Assembly (NCBI RefSeq): GCF_010726245.1
Contig: NZ_AP022561.1
Coordinates: 1,922,001-1,986,000, forward strand
Direction: 5' to 3'
Source of the DNA: Mycolicibacterium aichiense
GTDB taxonomy: Bacteria; Actinomycetota; Actinomycetes; Mycobacteriales; Mycobacteriaceae
Length of the DNA: 64,000 bases
Program-made: the position numbers and the translations under genes
Part shown: positions 10,112 to 21,447 of the stretch, in pieces
Position numbering within the stretch: the first letter of the stretch is position 1
Layout: each line of letters opens with the position of its first letter
Notes under the pieces: model-generated
Databases searched by the model: none
The model's input: the letters and a program-made list of their open reading frames with translations, nothing else
What the model was told of the DNA's origin: nothing

Positions 10112-11281
10112 GTGGAAACCTCTGCCTCCACAACGATTTCGCGGCCATCGGTGATCGCCACAACATCCGGAAACAAGACGTTCGTGCGTCTGCTCCGGTT
10201 TGCTTGGGCGAACATCCGCCGGCGGCCCGAACGGTTTGTGCTGTCGGTTCTCGGTATCGCACTGGCGATCACCTGCGTGACGGTGGTGCGCACGATTTCA
10301 TCGAGCTTCGCCATCACCGGCGCCGATTCGGTGACCGACGTGCTCGGTGGTGCTCAACTGTGGGCGGTGCCCGCCGCGGGCGTCCACTACGACAGCTCGG
10401 TGCAGGCGCTCGTCGCCGACGGTCCGGTCCCGGCGATCGACGCCCCCGGGGGGTGGCGTGCGATCAAGACGCTCTCGGGCACCACCGACATCGGCGGTAC
10501 GCCGGTCTCACTGCGTGGCGGCGACGAAATCCCGGACGGTCAAGCGGTTTTGGGCTCCGGTGTCGCGCAGCGTCTGGGTGTGCACGACGGTGACCGGGTC
10601 AGCGTCGGCTCGCAGAGCCTCGCTGTGGTGGTGCGCGGCGCGGGAGAATCGGTCACGGTGTCGACCCCACTGGCGCGCACCGTGGTGGGCGACAACGGGT
10701 GGTGGACCGTGTTCGCGCCGACCGGGCAGGAGAAGAGCCGAACCCTCGGCAGCGCCTTCGGTGACGCGGTAGGACTGCGGTCGACCTCCGATCCGTCCGT
10801 CAAGCCCGATCCCGGTGGCCCGGGACTGATCTACGACACGGTGGGCGGAACCGGTCCGCTGACATTCGACCAGAAGTTCTCGGCGCTGTTCTCCGGCAAG
10901 GTCACCAGCTCGACGCTGGGCATCATCTCGATCATCGGGCTGGTGCTGGGCTTCATCATCGCGGTGTCGTCTTTCCTGGCGGCTGTGCAGGAACGCCGCC
11001 GTGAGTTCGGCATCATGTCCAGCATCGGCCTGGCCGACGAGGTGCTCTATTTCTTCCTGGTGGAGTCCGCCGTGGTGTTCGTGGCGGCCTACGTGGTGGG
11101 CGTGCTGACCGCGGGAGTCGCTGTGTGGCTGGTGATTCCGGGCATCGCCACCCCGGTTGCCTGGCTGCAGGCGGCGGGCATGGTGGCGGGCTTCCTGCCC
11201 GCGATGTCGATCGTCGGCGCGCTGATACCGGTGCATCGCCTGCTGCAGAACCGTCCGGTCGACCTGCTCGGAGCGCGCTGA
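10112..11281 (+). CDS. MacB/FtsX-type ABC transporter permease with extracytoplasmic domain
   Basis: Permease of a type VII (MacB-like) ABC exporter. The 389-residue protein starts at GTG with a cytoplasmic tail and FAWANIRRRPERFVLSVLGIALAI, the usual first membrane helix. A periplasmic core domain (about 50-270) follows, then three membrane helices of the FtsX domain (SIIGLVLGFIIAVSSFLA, AVVFVAAYVVGVLTAG and the last near 350). It ends RLLQNRPVDLLGAR, the standard C-terminal motif. Its stop shares the A of the next start codon (TGATG), so translation is coupled to the second permease. Its ATPase lies after that. Confidence 0.88.
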   Translation: METSASTTISRPSVIATTSGNKTFVRLLRFAWANIRRRPERFVLSVLGIALAITCVTVVRTISSSFAITGADSVTDVLGGAQLWAVPAAGVHYDSSVQALVADGPVPAIDAPGGWRAIKTLSGTTDIGGTPVSLRGGDEIPDGQAVLGSGVAQRLGVHDGDRVSVGSQSLAVVVRGAGESVTVSTPLARTVVGDNGWWTVFAPTGQEKSRTLGSAFGDAVGLRSTSDPSVKPDPGGPGLIYDTVGGTGPLTFDQKFSALFSGKVTSSTLGIISIIGLVLGFIIAVSSFLAAVQERRREFGIMSSIGLADEVLYFFLVESAVVFVAAYVVGVLTAGVAVWLVIPGIATPVAWLQAAGMVAGFLPAMSIVGALIPVHRLLQNRPVDLLGAR

Positions 11282-11847
11282 TGATGAAATTCGGACTCTC
11301 CTACGGCTGGCTGGCGGCACGACGCCGGGTCCGCGAGATGGTGCTACCGATCGTCACCACCGCAACGGGCGCCTTCCTCGTCGTCATCGTCTTCGGAATG
11401 TCGGCCGGCATCCAGGAACAGTCGGCGTCGCTGGGCCATGCCAACGAGATCGGCCGGGCCGTCATCCTGATCGCGATCACCGTGCTGCTGGTGGGTGTCG
11501 TGGAAGTGGCGGTGGCGACCACCCGCACGATCGCCCACCGCACCCGCGAACTCGGGGTGCTCGGCGCCACCGGAGTGCCGCGCCGTCCCGTCATCGCCGC
11601 ACTGCTCGTGGAGCCGGCCGTCGCGGCCACGCTCGGAGCGATTGTCGGTGTGGTACTGGCGATGATCGCCGCTGTTGCACTGGGAATGCTCGGCCTGGTG
11701 CCCACCGGGGTGTCGGCGGTCGGTCTTGGATTCGGCGCGGCGATCGCGATCGTCGTCAGCATCGCCGCCGCTCTGGCGACCAGCGTCATACCCACCTGGA
11801 ACGCGGCGTCGCGTCCCCCTGTCCACTCCCTGTCGACCGGAGGTTAG
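11281..11847 (+). CDS. Short FtsX-type ABC permease without periplasmic domain
   Basis: Second permease of the MacB-like exporter, 188 residues from ATG 11281. It has an N-terminal helix (VLPIVTTATGAFLVVIVFGM) and three FtsX-domain helices, with ATTRTIAHRTRELGVLGATGVPRRPV as the coupling helix, but the large extracytoplasmic domain seen in its partner is absent. The two would form an asymmetric heterodimer. The start overlaps the previous stop, and the ATPase gene begins 3 nt after this stop behind GGAGG, so the three genes are one operon. Confidence 0.87.
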   Translation: MMKFGLSYGWLAARRRVREMVLPIVTTATGAFLVVIVFGMSAGIQEQSASLGHANEIGRAVILIAITVLLVGVVEVAVATTRTIAHRTRELGVLGATGVPRRPVIAALLVEPAVAATLGAIVGVVLAMIAAVALGMLGLVPTGVSAVGLGFGAAIAIVVSIAAALATSVIPTWNAASRPPVHSLSTGG

Positions 11848-11849
11848 AC

Positions 11850-12572
11850 ATGACCGCAGTCGAAGACGCCGTCTCCGACGTCGCATCGGCGCCCGAGCCG
11901 TCGCCGGTGATCGAGATCAGCGACGTGTGGAAGCTGCACAAGCTCGGCGACGAAGTCGTCAAAGCCCTGATCTCCGCCGAGTTGACCGTGATGCCAGGCG
12001 AATTCGTCTGCCTGATGGGTCCGAGCGGTAGCGGCAAGTCGACGCTGTTGAACATCATCGGCGGCTTGGACCGGCCGACCAAAGGGTCGGTGCTGATCGC
12101 AGGCCGGGACACCGCCAGGCTGACCGAAAGCCAGTTCGCCGCGCTGCGCCACGACACCATCGGGTTCATCTTCCAGAGCTACAACCTGATCCCGTTCCTG
12201 TCCGCGGTGGAGAACGTCGAGCTGCCGCTGATGTTCGAGCCGTACGACCGTAAGGCGTTGCGGCAGCGCGCACTCGACCTGCTCGACCTGGTCGGGCTGA
12301 GCCACCGCGTGCACCACCAGCCGACCAAGATGTCGGGCGGCGAGCAGCAGCGCACCGCGATCGCGCGGTCGCTGATCAGTAACCCGACGCTGGTGCTGGC
12401 CGACGAGCCGACGGCGAATCTGGACCACCGCACGGGGGAAACGGTGGTGCGCATGCTGCGCGACCTGTGCTCAACGCTGGGCGTGACGGTCGTTGCCAGC
12501 ACCCACGATCCCACGGTGGCCGATGAAGCGAGCCGTGTCGTCCGGATGAGAGACGGACAAATCATCAATTGA
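11850..12572 (+). CDS. LolD/MacB-type ABC transporter ATPase
   Basis: Cytoplasmic ATPase powering the two preceding permeases. Walker A GPSGSGKST is at residues 57-65, the Q-loop is FQSYNLIPFLSAVENVELPL (typical LolD/MacB), the signature is MSGGEQQRTAIARSL, Walker B is LVLADEPTANLD and the H-loop is ASTHD. At 240 residues it is family length, with an N-terminal extension of about 20 residues. A strong ribosome site (GGAGG) precedes ATG 11850. Mechanotransmission or export of a small molecule is the family role; the substrate is unknown. Confidence 0.93.
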   Translation: MTAVEDAVSDVASAPEPSPVIEISDVWKLHKLGDEVVKALISAELTVMPGEFVCLMGPSGSGKSTLLNIIGGLDRPTKGSVLIAGRDTARLTESQFAALRHDTIGFIFQSYNLIPFLSAVENVELPLMFEPYDRKALRQRALDLLDLVGLSHRVHHQPTKMSGGEQQRTAIARSLISNPTLVLADEPTANLDHRTGETVVRMLRDLCSTLGVTVVASTHDPTVADEASRVVRMRDGQIIN

Positions 12573-12596
12573 TCCAACTCCGATGGGGAGTTACGT

Positions 12597-14117
12597 ATGA
12601 CGCAACAAATAGACGCGCCGGCCTCGGCCGGACGTGACAAGCTGCTGACCACAGAGCTCGTTCCCGAGCAGGTACTGCCGAAGGTGATGACCACCTTCGG
12701 CCTGACCGCCACCTACGTCTTCATCATCTGCTGGATCACCGGCTCGTCGATCATGGCCGCCGGCGGGTGGACCGCGATCCCGATGTGGATTCTCGGCATT
12801 CTCACCTTCCTGATTCCGGCGGGCATGGCGGTCGCCGAACTGGGCAACCTGTGGCCCGGTGAAGGTGGTGTCTATATCTGGGCGACCCGAACCATGGGGG
12901 AGACATGGGGATTCATCGGCGGCTACCTGTCGTGGATTCCGGTGGTGCTCAACTCCGCGTCGTCGCCGGCGATCATCCTGCAGTTCCTGCTGCTGGCCTT
13001 CCACGCCGAGCTGGGCCTGACGCTCACCATCATCATCCAGGTGGCGTTGCTGTGGGCCGTCATCGGGCTGGCGCTGGCCAAACTCGCTGCCAACCAACGC
13101 ATCATGAACACCGTCTTCGTCATCTACTGGGCCCTGACCGCCGTCATCTTCATCGCCGGCGTCGTCTACGCCTTCCGTAACGGGTCGGCGCAGCCGTTCA
13201 CCGCGCACGCCGCGCTGGTGCCCGATTTCGCCGGAGCGGGTTTCCTGTACGGCACGGTGCTGCTGTACCTGGTGGGTGTCGAGACGCCGTACAACATGGG
13301 CGCCGAGTTCCTCTCGGTGCGCAAGAGTGGCCCGAAGATGGTGGTCTACGGATCGATCGCGCTGATCCTGATCTATCTGTTGACCACCTTGGGCACCGTG
13401 ATGGTGTTGCCTGCCGACCAGGTCGACCCGGTCACCGGCGTCATCGGCATGCTGGGGACCGCCGCTCCCAAGGGCGTGATGGAAGTCGCGGCCGTGGTGT
13501 TGGCCTGCATCGTGTTCGTCGCGCTGATGAGCTACCAGGTGACCTATTCGCGGCTGATCTTCGTCTCCGGCCTGGAGCGTCACCTGCCGCGAATCTTCAC
13601 CCACCTCAACCCGCGTACGCGCAACCCCGTCACCGCCGTGCTGATCCAGGGCGTGCTGTCGTCGTTGCTGATCGTCGGGTTGTACTCGCAGAGCAGCATG
13701 GCCAACGTCACGGTGTTCCTGCAGGGTGGCCTGTCCATCGCCTGGCTGATCTCCGGGTTCTTCTTCCTGTTCCCGGTCATCCTGGCGCGCAAGAAGTACG
13801 CGGATCGCTATGCCGCCGAGAAGTTCTGGCGGATTCCCGGTGGCACGGTGGGCGTCTGGATCACCGTGACCATCGGCACGCTGGGCACCCTGGGCGGCAT
13901 CTACTACTCGTTCGCCAAGTCGTGGATCAAGGACGTCCCCGACAGCACCTGGATGATGTGGACCGGCAGCATCGCGGTCGGCATGTTCGCCCTCGGCGTC
14001 ATCGTCTACATCTTCGGCCGGCGCTCGGCACGCAAGATGACCGAAGGAGACGCACTGGCCCATCTGGCTGTGCTCGATCTCAAGAAGTCCGAATCACCTA
14101 GCCCTGAGGCGGTTTGA
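12597..14117 (+). CDS. APC-superfamily amino acid/amine permease
   Basis: Secondary transporter of 506 residues with about 12 membrane helices. The N-terminal block LPKVMTTFGLTATYVFIICWITGSSI and GMAVAELGNLWPGEGGVYIW place it in the amino acid-polyamine-organocation superfamily. It starts at ATG 12597 with GGGGAG upstream, 24 nt after the ABC ATPase, and is followed 6 nt later by a copper amine oxidase. This pairing suggests it imports the amine the oxidase consumes (inference); it could instead carry an amino acid. Confidence 0.88.
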   Translation: MTQQIDAPASAGRDKLLTTELVPEQVLPKVMTTFGLTATYVFIICWITGSSIMAAGGWTAIPMWILGILTFLIPAGMAVAELGNLWPGEGGVYIWATRTMGETWGFIGGYLSWIPVVLNSASSPAIILQFLLLAFHAELGLTLTIIIQVALLWAVIGLALAKLAANQRIMNTVFVIYWALTAVIFIAGVVYAFRNGSAQPFTAHAALVPDFAGAGFLYGTVLLYLVGVETPYNMGAEFLSVRKSGPKMVVYGSIALILIYLLTTLGTVMVLPADQVDPVTGVIGMLGTAAPKGVMEVAAVVLACIVFVALMSYQVTYSRLIFVSGLERHLPRIFTHLNPRTRNPVTAVLIQGVLSSLLIVGLYSQSSMANVTVFLQGGLSIAWLISGFFFLFPVILARKKYADRYAAEKFWRIPGGTVGVWITVTIGTLGTLGGIYYSFAKSWIKDVPDSTWMMWTGSIAVGMFALGVIVYIFGRRSARKMTEGDALAHLAVLDLKKSESPSPEAV

Positions 14118-14123
14118 CCGACA

Positions 14124-16103
14124 ATGACCATGGACAGCACCGTGCTGAGCACGGGAACGACCGATGACCGCGCCGCTTACCCGCTCGACCCGCTCAGCGG
14201 TGCCGAGATCGAGATGGCGGCCGCGATCGTCAAAGAGTCCGACTATGCAACGCCGACACTGAAATTCGTGATGATCCAGCTCGCCGAGCCGGACAAGAAC
14301 GCGCAGCTGACGTTCGAGTCGGCGACCGATGTCCCGCGTCGTGCCTTCTGCACGATGTACGACGCGGCAGCCAAGCTGGTCTACGAATCGGTCGTCGACA
14401 TCGGCGCCCGGGTGGTGGAGTCCTGGACCGCGATCCCGGGCCGCTTCCCGTCGTATCTGGTCGAGCACATGACCGGCGTCGAGGAGGTGGTCCGGGCGGA
14501 CCCGCGCTGGCAGGAGGCGATGCGCAAGCGCGGCATCACCGATTTCGACCTGGCGATGATCGATCCGTGGCCGGCCGGCTACTACGGCGCGCAGGATCAT
14601 TACGAGAACTCACCGCTGATCTGCCGCCCGCTGACGTTCATGCGGGCGGCGCCGTCGGAGCACGGATACGCGCGTCCGGTGGAAGGGGTCATCGTGACCT
14701 TCGACCTCGACTCCATGACGGTGCTCGATGTCGAAGACCACGGCGTGGTGCCGTTGCCGCCCAAAGCGGGCAACTACTCGGCGCAGTTCATGTTCGACGC
14801 CGACAACCGGCCGGCCTTCACCGAGTTCCGGGACGACGTCAAAACCATCGAGATCACCCAGCCGGACGGACCGAGCTTCACCGTCGACGGCTGGAAGGTT
14901 CAGTGGCAGAAGTGGTCTCTGCGGGTGGGATTCAACCCCCGCGAGGGTCTGACGTTGCACGAGATCACCTACAACGACCGGGGTACCGTCCGGCCGATCA
15001 TGTACCGGGCCGCGCTCTCGGAAATGGTGGTGCCGTACGGGGACACCTCGCCGACGCACTGGAACAAGAACGTCTTCGACATGGGCGAGGTCGGCATGGG
15101 CTTCTCGGCGAACCCGCTGACCCTGGGTTGCGACTGTCTGGGCGAGATCTTCTACTTCGACGGCATGGTGCACGATTCCGACGGCAACGCGGTCACCATC
15201 CCGAATGCGATCTGCATGCACGAAGAAGACTACGGAATCTCCTGGAAGCACACCGATTTTCGCACGGGCGAGGTCGAGGTGCGCCGGTCGCGCCGGCTGG
15301 TGATCTCGATGATCTGCACCGTCGGCAACTATGAGTACGGATTCTTCTGGTACCTGTACAACGACGCATCGATCGAGATGGAGGTCAAACTCTCCGGGGT
15401 GCTCACGACAGGGTCGATTCCCGAGGGGGAGAAGCCGCGGTGGGGCAAGCTCGTGGCGCCCGGTATCTACGGCCCGAATCACCAGCACTTCTTCAGCTTC
15501 CGGCTCGACATGGCCATTGACGGAGCGAACAACAGTGTCTACGAGGTGGATTCGATCGCCGAGCCCGATCCGGCGCTCAATCCGCACCACAACGCCTGGA
15601 TCACCAGAGACACCCTGGTGGCGTCGGAGGCCGAGGGTGCGCGGGACTGGAACTGGCAGACCGGGCGGTACTGGAAGGTCACCAACCCGTCGAAGATCAA
15701 CGAACTCGGCGCCGAGGTGGGCTACAAGCTGGTGCCACGTGATCCGGTACCGGTGATGGTGCAGGAGGGCTCCTACATCTATGACCGGGCCCGCTTCGTG
15801 CAGCACAACTTGTGGGTGACGAAGTACGACCCGGCCGAGAAGTTCGCCGCCGGGGACTACATGTATCAGTGTGCGGAGGCGCAGGGTCTGCCCGAGTACA
15901 TCGCCGACGACGCACCGTTGGACAACACCGACGTGGTGCTCTGGTACACGGTGGGGGCACATCACATCGTCCGGCCCGAGGACTGGCCGGTGATGCCCTG
16001 CGCGTACACCGGATTCCACCTCAAGCCGATCGGCTTCTTCGACGGCAATCCCGCGCTCGACCTGCCGCCGTCACCACCGAAAGGCTGTCACGCCAATCAC
16101 TGA
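14124..16103 (+). CDS. Copper-containing primary amine oxidase
   Basis: Oxidises primary amines to aldehyde, ammonia and H2O2 using copper and topaquinone made from a Tyr of the protein. In this 659-residue enzyme the cofactor motif is N402-Y403-E404-Y405 (VGNYEYGFF), the catalytic base is Asp319 (VFDMGEVG) at the same 84-residue spacing as in Arthrobacter AGAO, and copper ligands are His453 and His455 (NHQHFF) and the His pair before IVRPEDWPVMP. It ends the ABC-permease-oxidase cluster and is convergent with the MarR gene. Substrate (tyramine, phenethylamine, histamine type) cannot be told. Confidence 0.95.
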   Translation: MTMDSTVLSTGTTDDRAAYPLDPLSGAEIEMAAAIVKESDYATPTLKFVMIQLAEPDKNAQLTFESATDVPRRAFCTMYDAAAKLVYESVVDIGARVVESWTAIPGRFPSYLVEHMTGVEEVVRADPRWQEAMRKRGITDFDLAMIDPWPAGYYGAQDHYENSPLICRPLTFMRAAPSEHGYARPVEGVIVTFDLDSMTVLDVEDHGVVPLPPKAGNYSAQFMFDADNRPAFTEFRDDVKTIEITQPDGPSFTVDGWKVQWQKWSLRVGFNPREGLTLHEITYNDRGTVRPIMYRAALSEMVVPYGDTSPTHWNKNVFDMGEVGMGFSANPLTLGCDCLGEIFYFDGMVHDSDGNAVTIPNAICMHEEDYGISWKHTDFRTGEVEVRRSRRLVISMICTVGNYEYGFFWYLYNDASIEMEVKLSGVLTTGSIPEGEKPRWGKLVAPGIYGPNHQHFFSFRLDMAIDGANNSVYEVDSIAEPDPALNPHHNAWITRDTLVASEAEGARDWNWQTGRYWKVTNPSKINELGAEVGYKLVPRDPVPVMVQEGSYIYDRARFVQHNLWVTKYDPAEKFAAGDYMYQCAEAQGLPEYIADDAPLDNTDVVLWYTVGAHHIVRPEDWPVMPCAYTGFHLKPIGFFDGNPALDLPPSPPKGCHANH

Positions 16104-16145
16104 CAACCACCGACGCTGCACCGCAACGTAATTCGGGAGCAGCTT

Positions 16146-17295
<1,150 letters not shown>

Positions 17296-17337
17296 ATCCG
17301 TCCGCGACGGGGCGCTGCGTGTCGTAGGCTCTGCCGC

Positions 17338-17691
17338 ATGGAACTACTACGTCATGTAGTTGTACTGGTGCATATCGTCGGGTTCGCGGTGACGTTCGGC
17401 GCGTGGGCGGCCGAGGGGGCTGCCCGAAGGTTTCGCACCACCCGGTTGATGGACTACGGCCTGCTGGTCTCACTGCTCACCGGTCTGGCGCTGGCCGCGC
17501 CGTGGCCCGCCGGAATTGTCTTGAACTATCCCAAGATCGGGGTCAAGCTGGCCATCCTGGTGGTAATCGGTGGCCTGCTCGGTATGGGCAACGCCCGGCA
17601 GCGGCGTACCGGCGAGCCGGTCCCGCGTCCGGTCTTCCTCTCGGTGGGGGTCTTATCGCTGACGGCAGCGGGTATCGCTGTGCTGTGGTGA
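17338..17691 (+). CDS. Small integral membrane protein, unknown function
   Basis: A 117-residue protein with four hydrophobic segments: near residues 6-24 (VVVLVHIVGFAVTFGAWAA), 40-60 (YGLLVSLLTGLALAAPWP), 68-84 (GVKLAILVVIGGLLGMG), and the last at 98-117 ending at the C-terminus. The short loop NARQRRTGEPVPRP is positively charged. I do not recognise a named family. It stands 42 nt after the methyltransferase on the same strand and about 120 nt before pyrH. Confidence 0.7.
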   Translation: MELLRHVVVLVHIVGFAVTFGAWAAEGAARRFRTTRLMDYGLLVSLLTGLALAAPWPAGIVLNYPKIGVKLAILVVIGGLLGMGNARQRRTGEPVPRPVFLSVGVLSLTAAGIAVLW

Positions 17692-17815
17692 CGTGCGCAC
17701 CAGGAAGAACCCGGGAAATCGGCACCGTCGGCGATGAGGCAGGATGGAAGTGCCGTCCCGAAAGTCGCCGGGATGGCACTCTCATGCCAGGAGCCCGACT
17801 AGTCCGAGGAGTCTG

Positions 17816-18568
17816 ATGGGGGAGACGGCCAACAGCAACGGTGCCGGCACGGGGGAATTGCGCCCGCATTTCAACAGGGTGGTGCTCAAGCTCGGCGGGG
17901 AGATGTTCGGCGGCGGATCAGTCGGGCTCGATCCTGACGTCGTCGCCCAGGTGGCCCGCCAGATCGCCGAGGTGGTCCGCAGTGGCGTCCAGGTTGCCGT
18001 CGTCATCGGCGGCGGAAACTTCTTCCGTGGCGCGCAATTGCAGCAGCGCGGGATGGAACGGACTCGCTCCGATTACATGGGCATGCTGGGCACGGTGATG
18101 AACAGTCTTGCGCTGCAAGACTTCCTGGAGAAGGAAGGCATCGTCACCCGGGTCCAGACCGCCATCACCATGGGGCAGGTCGCGGAGCCCTACATCCCGC
18201 TGCGTGCGGTGCGGCACCTGGAGAAGGGGCGCGTCGTGATCTTCGGCGCCGGCATGGGTCTGCCGTATTTCTCCACCGACACCACCGCCGCGCAGCGTGC
18301 CCTGGAGATTCGCGCGGACATCGTGCTGATGGCCAAGGCGGTCGACGGTGTCTTCACCGCCGACCCGCGGGAGAACCCGAACGCCGAGATGCTCACCGAA
18401 ATCAGCCACCGCGAAGTGCTCGACCGCGGGCTTCAGGTCGCCGACGCCACGGCGTTCAGTTTGTGCATGGACAACGGAATGCCGATCCTGGTCTTCAACC
18501 TGCTCACCGACGGGAATATCGCCCGGGCGGTCGCGGGTGAGAAGATCGGAACTCTGGTCAGCGGTTGA
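17816..18568 (+). CDS. pyrH: Uridylate kinase
   Basis: Phosphorylates UMP to UDP in pyrimidine nucleotide synthesis. The 250-residue protein shows [42 protein letters not shown] and [18 protein letters not shown] of the amino acid kinase fold, and EKIGTLV at the end. ATG 16 nt after the mapped GAGGAG region (17804-17810) gives start 17816; the longer reading to 17744 has no support. frr follows 10 nt after the stop, in the conserved pyrH-frr-cdsA order. Confidence 0.97.
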   Translation: MGETANSNGAGTGELRPHFNRVVLKLGGEMFGGGSVGLDPDVVAQVARQIAEVVRSGVQVAVVIGGGNFFRGAQLQQRGMERTRSDYMGMLGTVMNSLALQDFLEKEGIVTRVQTAITMGQVAEPYIPLRAVRHLEKGRVVIFGAGMGLPYFSTDTTAAQRALEIRADIVLMAKAVDGVFTADPRENPNAEMLTEISHREVLDRGLQVADATAFSLCMDNGMPILVFNLLTDGNIARAVAGEKIGTLVSG

Positions 18569-18578
18569 GGAGGACCAA

Positions 18579-19136
18579 GTGATTGAAGAGGCGCTCTTCG
18601 ATGCCGAAGAGAAGATGGAGAAAGCCGTCGCGGTCGCCCGCGACGACTTGGCGTCCATCCGGACCGGACGGGCCAACCCGGGAATGTTCTCGCGCGTCGT
18701 CGTCGACTACTACGGGTCGCCGACGCCGATCACGCAGTTGTGCAGCGTCAACGTGCCCGAGGCGCGGATGGTCGTCATCAAGCCCTACGAGGCGTCGCAG
18801 CTTCGGGCGATCGAAGACGCGATCCGCAACTCCGATCTCGGGGTGAATCCCACCAACGACGGCAACATCATCCGGGTGTCGATCCCGCAGCTGACCGAGG
18901 AACGCCGCCGCGATCTGGTCAAGCAGGCCAAGTCCAAGGGCGAGGACGCCAAGGTGTCGGTGCGCAACGTGCGCCGTCGCGCCATGGAGGAACTGCACCG
19001 CATCCGCAAGGACGGCGAGGCCGGCGAGGACGAGGTCGGGCGCGCCGAGAAGGATCTGGACAAGGCCACGTCCACCTACGTCGGCCAGATCGACGAATTG
19101 GTCAAGCACAAGGAAGGCGAATTGCTGGAGGTGTAG
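18579..19136 (+). CDS. frr: Ribosome recycling factor
   Basis: Splits post-termination ribosomes with EF-G. The 185-residue protein has the three-helix-bundle signature ([47 protein letters not shown] stretch, [11 protein letters not shown]). The start is GTG 18579 ([13 protein letters not shown] follows), with GAGGAGG straddling the pyrH stop as the ribosome site. Overlap of control signals shows co-translation with pyrH. Confidence 0.97.
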   Translation: MIEEALFDAEEKMEKAVAVARDDLASIRTGRANPGMFSRVVVDYYGSPTPITQLCSVNVPEARMVVIKPYEASQLRAIEDAIRNSDLGVNPTNDGNIIRVSIPQLTEERRRDLVKQAKSKGEDAKVSVRNVRRRAMEELHRIRKDGEAGEDEVGRAEKDLDKATSTYVGQIDELVKHKEGELLEV

Positions 19137-19159
19137 CCACCTTTCAGCAACGCATCGAA

Positions 19160-20026
19160 GTGGCGGAAACCGATACCGGCGGCGCGGCCGCGCAGCCAGC
19201 GCCCAAGAGCTCGCGCGCAGGGCGTGATCTGCCCGCCGCCATCGCCGTCGGCGTCGTGCTGGGCGCGATGGCGATCGGCAGCCTGCTGTTCGCCCCGAAG
19301 TGGTGGATGCCGCTACTGGCCATCGCGATGGCGATCGCCACGCACGAGGTGGTTCGCCGGCTTCGCGAGCACGGGTATGTGATGCCCGTCGTGCCGCTGC
19401 TGGTCGGCGGGCAGGCGATGATCTGGCTGGCCTGGCCGTGGGGCGTGGCGGGAACGCTGGGCGCCTACGGCGGCACGATCGTGGTCGCGATGGTGTGGCG
19501 CCTGCTCGGCCAGGGGCTGCGCGAGCAGCCCGTCAACTACCTTCGCGACATCGCCGCCTCGGTGCTGCTGGCCACCTGGGTGCCGTTGTTCGCGAGTTTC
19601 ACCGCACTGCTGATCTTCCAGGACAACGGCGGCGCCCGGGTGTTCACCGTGATCGCCACTGTCGTGTTCGCCGATATCGGCGGTTACACGGCCGGCGTGC
19701 TGTTCGGCAAGCACCTGCTGGCCCCGGCGATCAGCCCCAAGAAATCCTGGGAAGGGCTCGGCGGCTCACTGCTGTTCGGTGTCACCGCTGCCGTGCTTTC
19801 GGTCACGTTCCTGCTGCACAAACCGGCCTGGGTCGGTCTGCCGCTCGGGCTGATGCTGGTGATCACCGGCGTGCTCGGCGACCTGGTCGAGTCCCAGGTC
19901 AAGCGTGACCTCGGCATCAAGGACATGGGCACGCTGCTGCCCGGCCACGGCGGGATCATGGACCGCATCGACGCGATGCTGCCGTCGGCCGTCGCCGGCT
20001 GGATAGTCCTGACTCTGCTGGCCTGA
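19160..20026 (+). CDS. cdsA: Phosphatidate cytidylyltransferase
   Basis: Makes CDP-diacylglycerol, precursor of phosphatidylinositol, PIMs and cardiolipin. The 288-residue membrane protein has about eight helices and the CTP-transferase signature near the C-terminus ([38 protein letters not shown]). The start is uncertain: GTG 19160 ([10 protein letters not shown]) is the first in-frame start codon after the frr stop and fits the family N-terminus, but no ribosome site precedes it, so it may depend on coupling to frr. Confidence 0.93.
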   Translation: MAETDTGGAAAQPAPKSSRAGRDLPAAIAVGVVLGAMAIGSLLFAPKWWMPLLAIAMAIATHEVVRRLREHGYVMPVVPLLVGGQAMIWLAWPWGVAGTLGAYGGTIVVAMVWRLLGQGLREQPVNYLRDIAASVLLATWVPLFASFTALLIFQDNGGARVFTVIATVVFADIGGYTAGVLFGKHLLAPAISPKKSWEGLGGSLLFGVTAAVLSVTFLLHKPAWVGLPLGLMLVITGVLGDLVESQVKRDLGIKDMGTLLPGHGGIMDRIDAMLPSAVAGWIVLTLLA

Positions 20027-20043
20027 CCGCCATACTGGAGCCA

Positions 20044-21135
20044 ATGAAACAAGAGCTTGTCTTCGAGGCGCCACGGCGTGGGTTACCGCCGCGGCATCTC
20101 GCCGACTTGGACGCCGACGCCCGCGCGACCGCGGTGGCCGAACTCGGGCTGCCGGCATTTCGGGCCAAGCAGCTCGCGCAGCAGTATTACGGGCGGTTGC
20201 TCGCCGACCCGCAGCAGATGACCGATCTGCCCGCAGCAGTCCGTGACGCCGTCGCCGATGCGTTGTTCCCGACGCTGCTCTCGGTGGCCAAAGAGATCGA
20301 GTGCGACGCGGGAGAGACCCGAAAGACGTTGTGGCGCGCCCACGATGGCACCACATTCGAATCCGTGCTGATGCGCTACCCGAACCGCACCACGGTGTGC
20401 ATCTCGTCGCAGGCCGGCTGCGGCATGGCGTGCCCGTTCTGCGCGACCGGACAGGGCGGCCTGACCCGCAACCTGAGCACCGCCGAGATCCTGGAGCAGG
20501 TCCGGGCGGCGGCGGTGACCTCGCGCGACGAGTTCGGCGAGCGCCTGTCGAATGTGGTGTTCATGGGGATGGGCGAGCCACTGGCCAACTATTCGCGAGT
20601 GCTTGCCACCGTGCAGCGCATCACCGCGGCCCCGCCGGAGGGCTTCGGGATCTCCGCGCGGTCGGTCACGGTGTCGACGGTCGGGCTGGCACCGGCGATC
20701 CGCAAGCTCGCCGACGAACACCTCGGTGTGACGCTGGCGCTGTCCCTGCACACCCCGGACGACGAGCTGCGCGACACCCTGGTGCCGGTGAACAACCGCT
20801 GGCCGGTCAGCGAAGTGCTTGACGCCGCCCGCTACTACGCCGATCAGACCGGCCGGCGGGTGTCGATCGAGTACGCGCTGATCCGTGACGTCAACGACCA
20901 GCCGTGGCGGGCCGACCTACTGGGCAAGAAGCTTCATCAGGTGCTCGGCCCGTTGGCGCACGTGAACCTGATTCCGCTGAACCCGACGCCCGGCAGTGAG
21001 TGGGACGCCAGCCCCAAGCCGGTGGAACGCGAATTCGTCCGCCGGGTGCGGGCTCAGGGAGTGTCGTGCACTGTGCGGGACACCCGTGGGCGGGAGATCG
21101 CGGCGGCGTGTGGTCAGCTCGCCGCCGGCGGTTAG
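20044..21135 (+). CDS. rlmN: 23S rRNA/tRNA m2A methyltransferase RlmN
   Basis: Radical-SAM enzyme that methylates C2 of A2503 in 23S rRNA and A37 of some tRNAs. The 363-residue protein has the Cys motif CGMACPFC for the [4Fe-4S] cluster, [23 protein letters not shown] and [11 protein letters not shown], and the resolving Cys near the end ([17 protein letters not shown]). It begins 17 nt after cdsA and ends the plus-strand cluster pyrH-frr-cdsA-rlmN. Confidence 0.97.
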   Translation: MKQELVFEAPRRGLPPRHLADLDADARATAVAELGLPAFRAKQLAQQYYGRLLADPQQMTDLPAAVRDAVADALFPTLLSVAKEIECDAGETRKTLWRAHDGTTFESVLMRYPNRTTVCISSQAGCGMACPFCATGQGGLTRNLSTAEILEQVRAAAVTSRDEFGERLSNVVFMGMGEPLANYSRVLATVQRITAAPPEGFGISARSVTVSTVGLAPAIRKLADEHLGVTLALSLHTPDDELRDTLVPVNNRWPVSEVLDAARYYADQTGRRVSIEYALIRDVNDQPWRADLLGKKLHQVLGPLAHVNLIPLNPTPGSEWDASPKPVEREFVRRVRAQGVSCTVRDTRGREIAAACGQLAAGG

Positions 21136-21390
21136 CTAGCGGATCCAGCCGCGGCGACGACCCCACCAGTCGCGGACGGTCGCGCCGAACACCAGCACCG
21201 CGAACACGATCAGCACGTAATCCTCGACGTGACCGACGTGGTTGCCCTTCAGCATCGCCAGCAGGAAGACCGTGACGAAGATGCCAAGAGCGTGCCAGGT
21301 GCGCGGGTTGATCTTGCTCCAGCCCCAGGCAGCTGAGGGTACGTCGGCCGGATCGACCTCTGAATAGCGCTCCACCTCGGTGCTGACCAT
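21136..21390 (-). CDS. DUF2631 membrane protein
   Basis: An 84-residue protein with two membrane helices (HALGIFVTVFLLAMLKGNHVG and DYVLIVFAVLVFGATV) and a basic C-terminus WWGRRRGWIR, as in the actinobacterial DUF2631 family. I use ATG 21390 (MVSTEVERYSEVDP); the upstream ATG 21432 would add an unlike segment. It abuts the rlmN stop convergently. No function is known to me. Confidence 0.8.
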   Translation of the reverse strand: MVSTEVERYSEVDPADVPSAAWGWSKINPRTWHALGIFVTVFLLAMLKGNHVGHVEDYVLIVFAVLVFGATVRDWWGRRRGWIR

Positions 21391-21447
21391 TGCGGCTCCT
21401 GTCACTCGGCAATTGCGGTAATTCTGGCACACCGCTTCGACGCGAGC

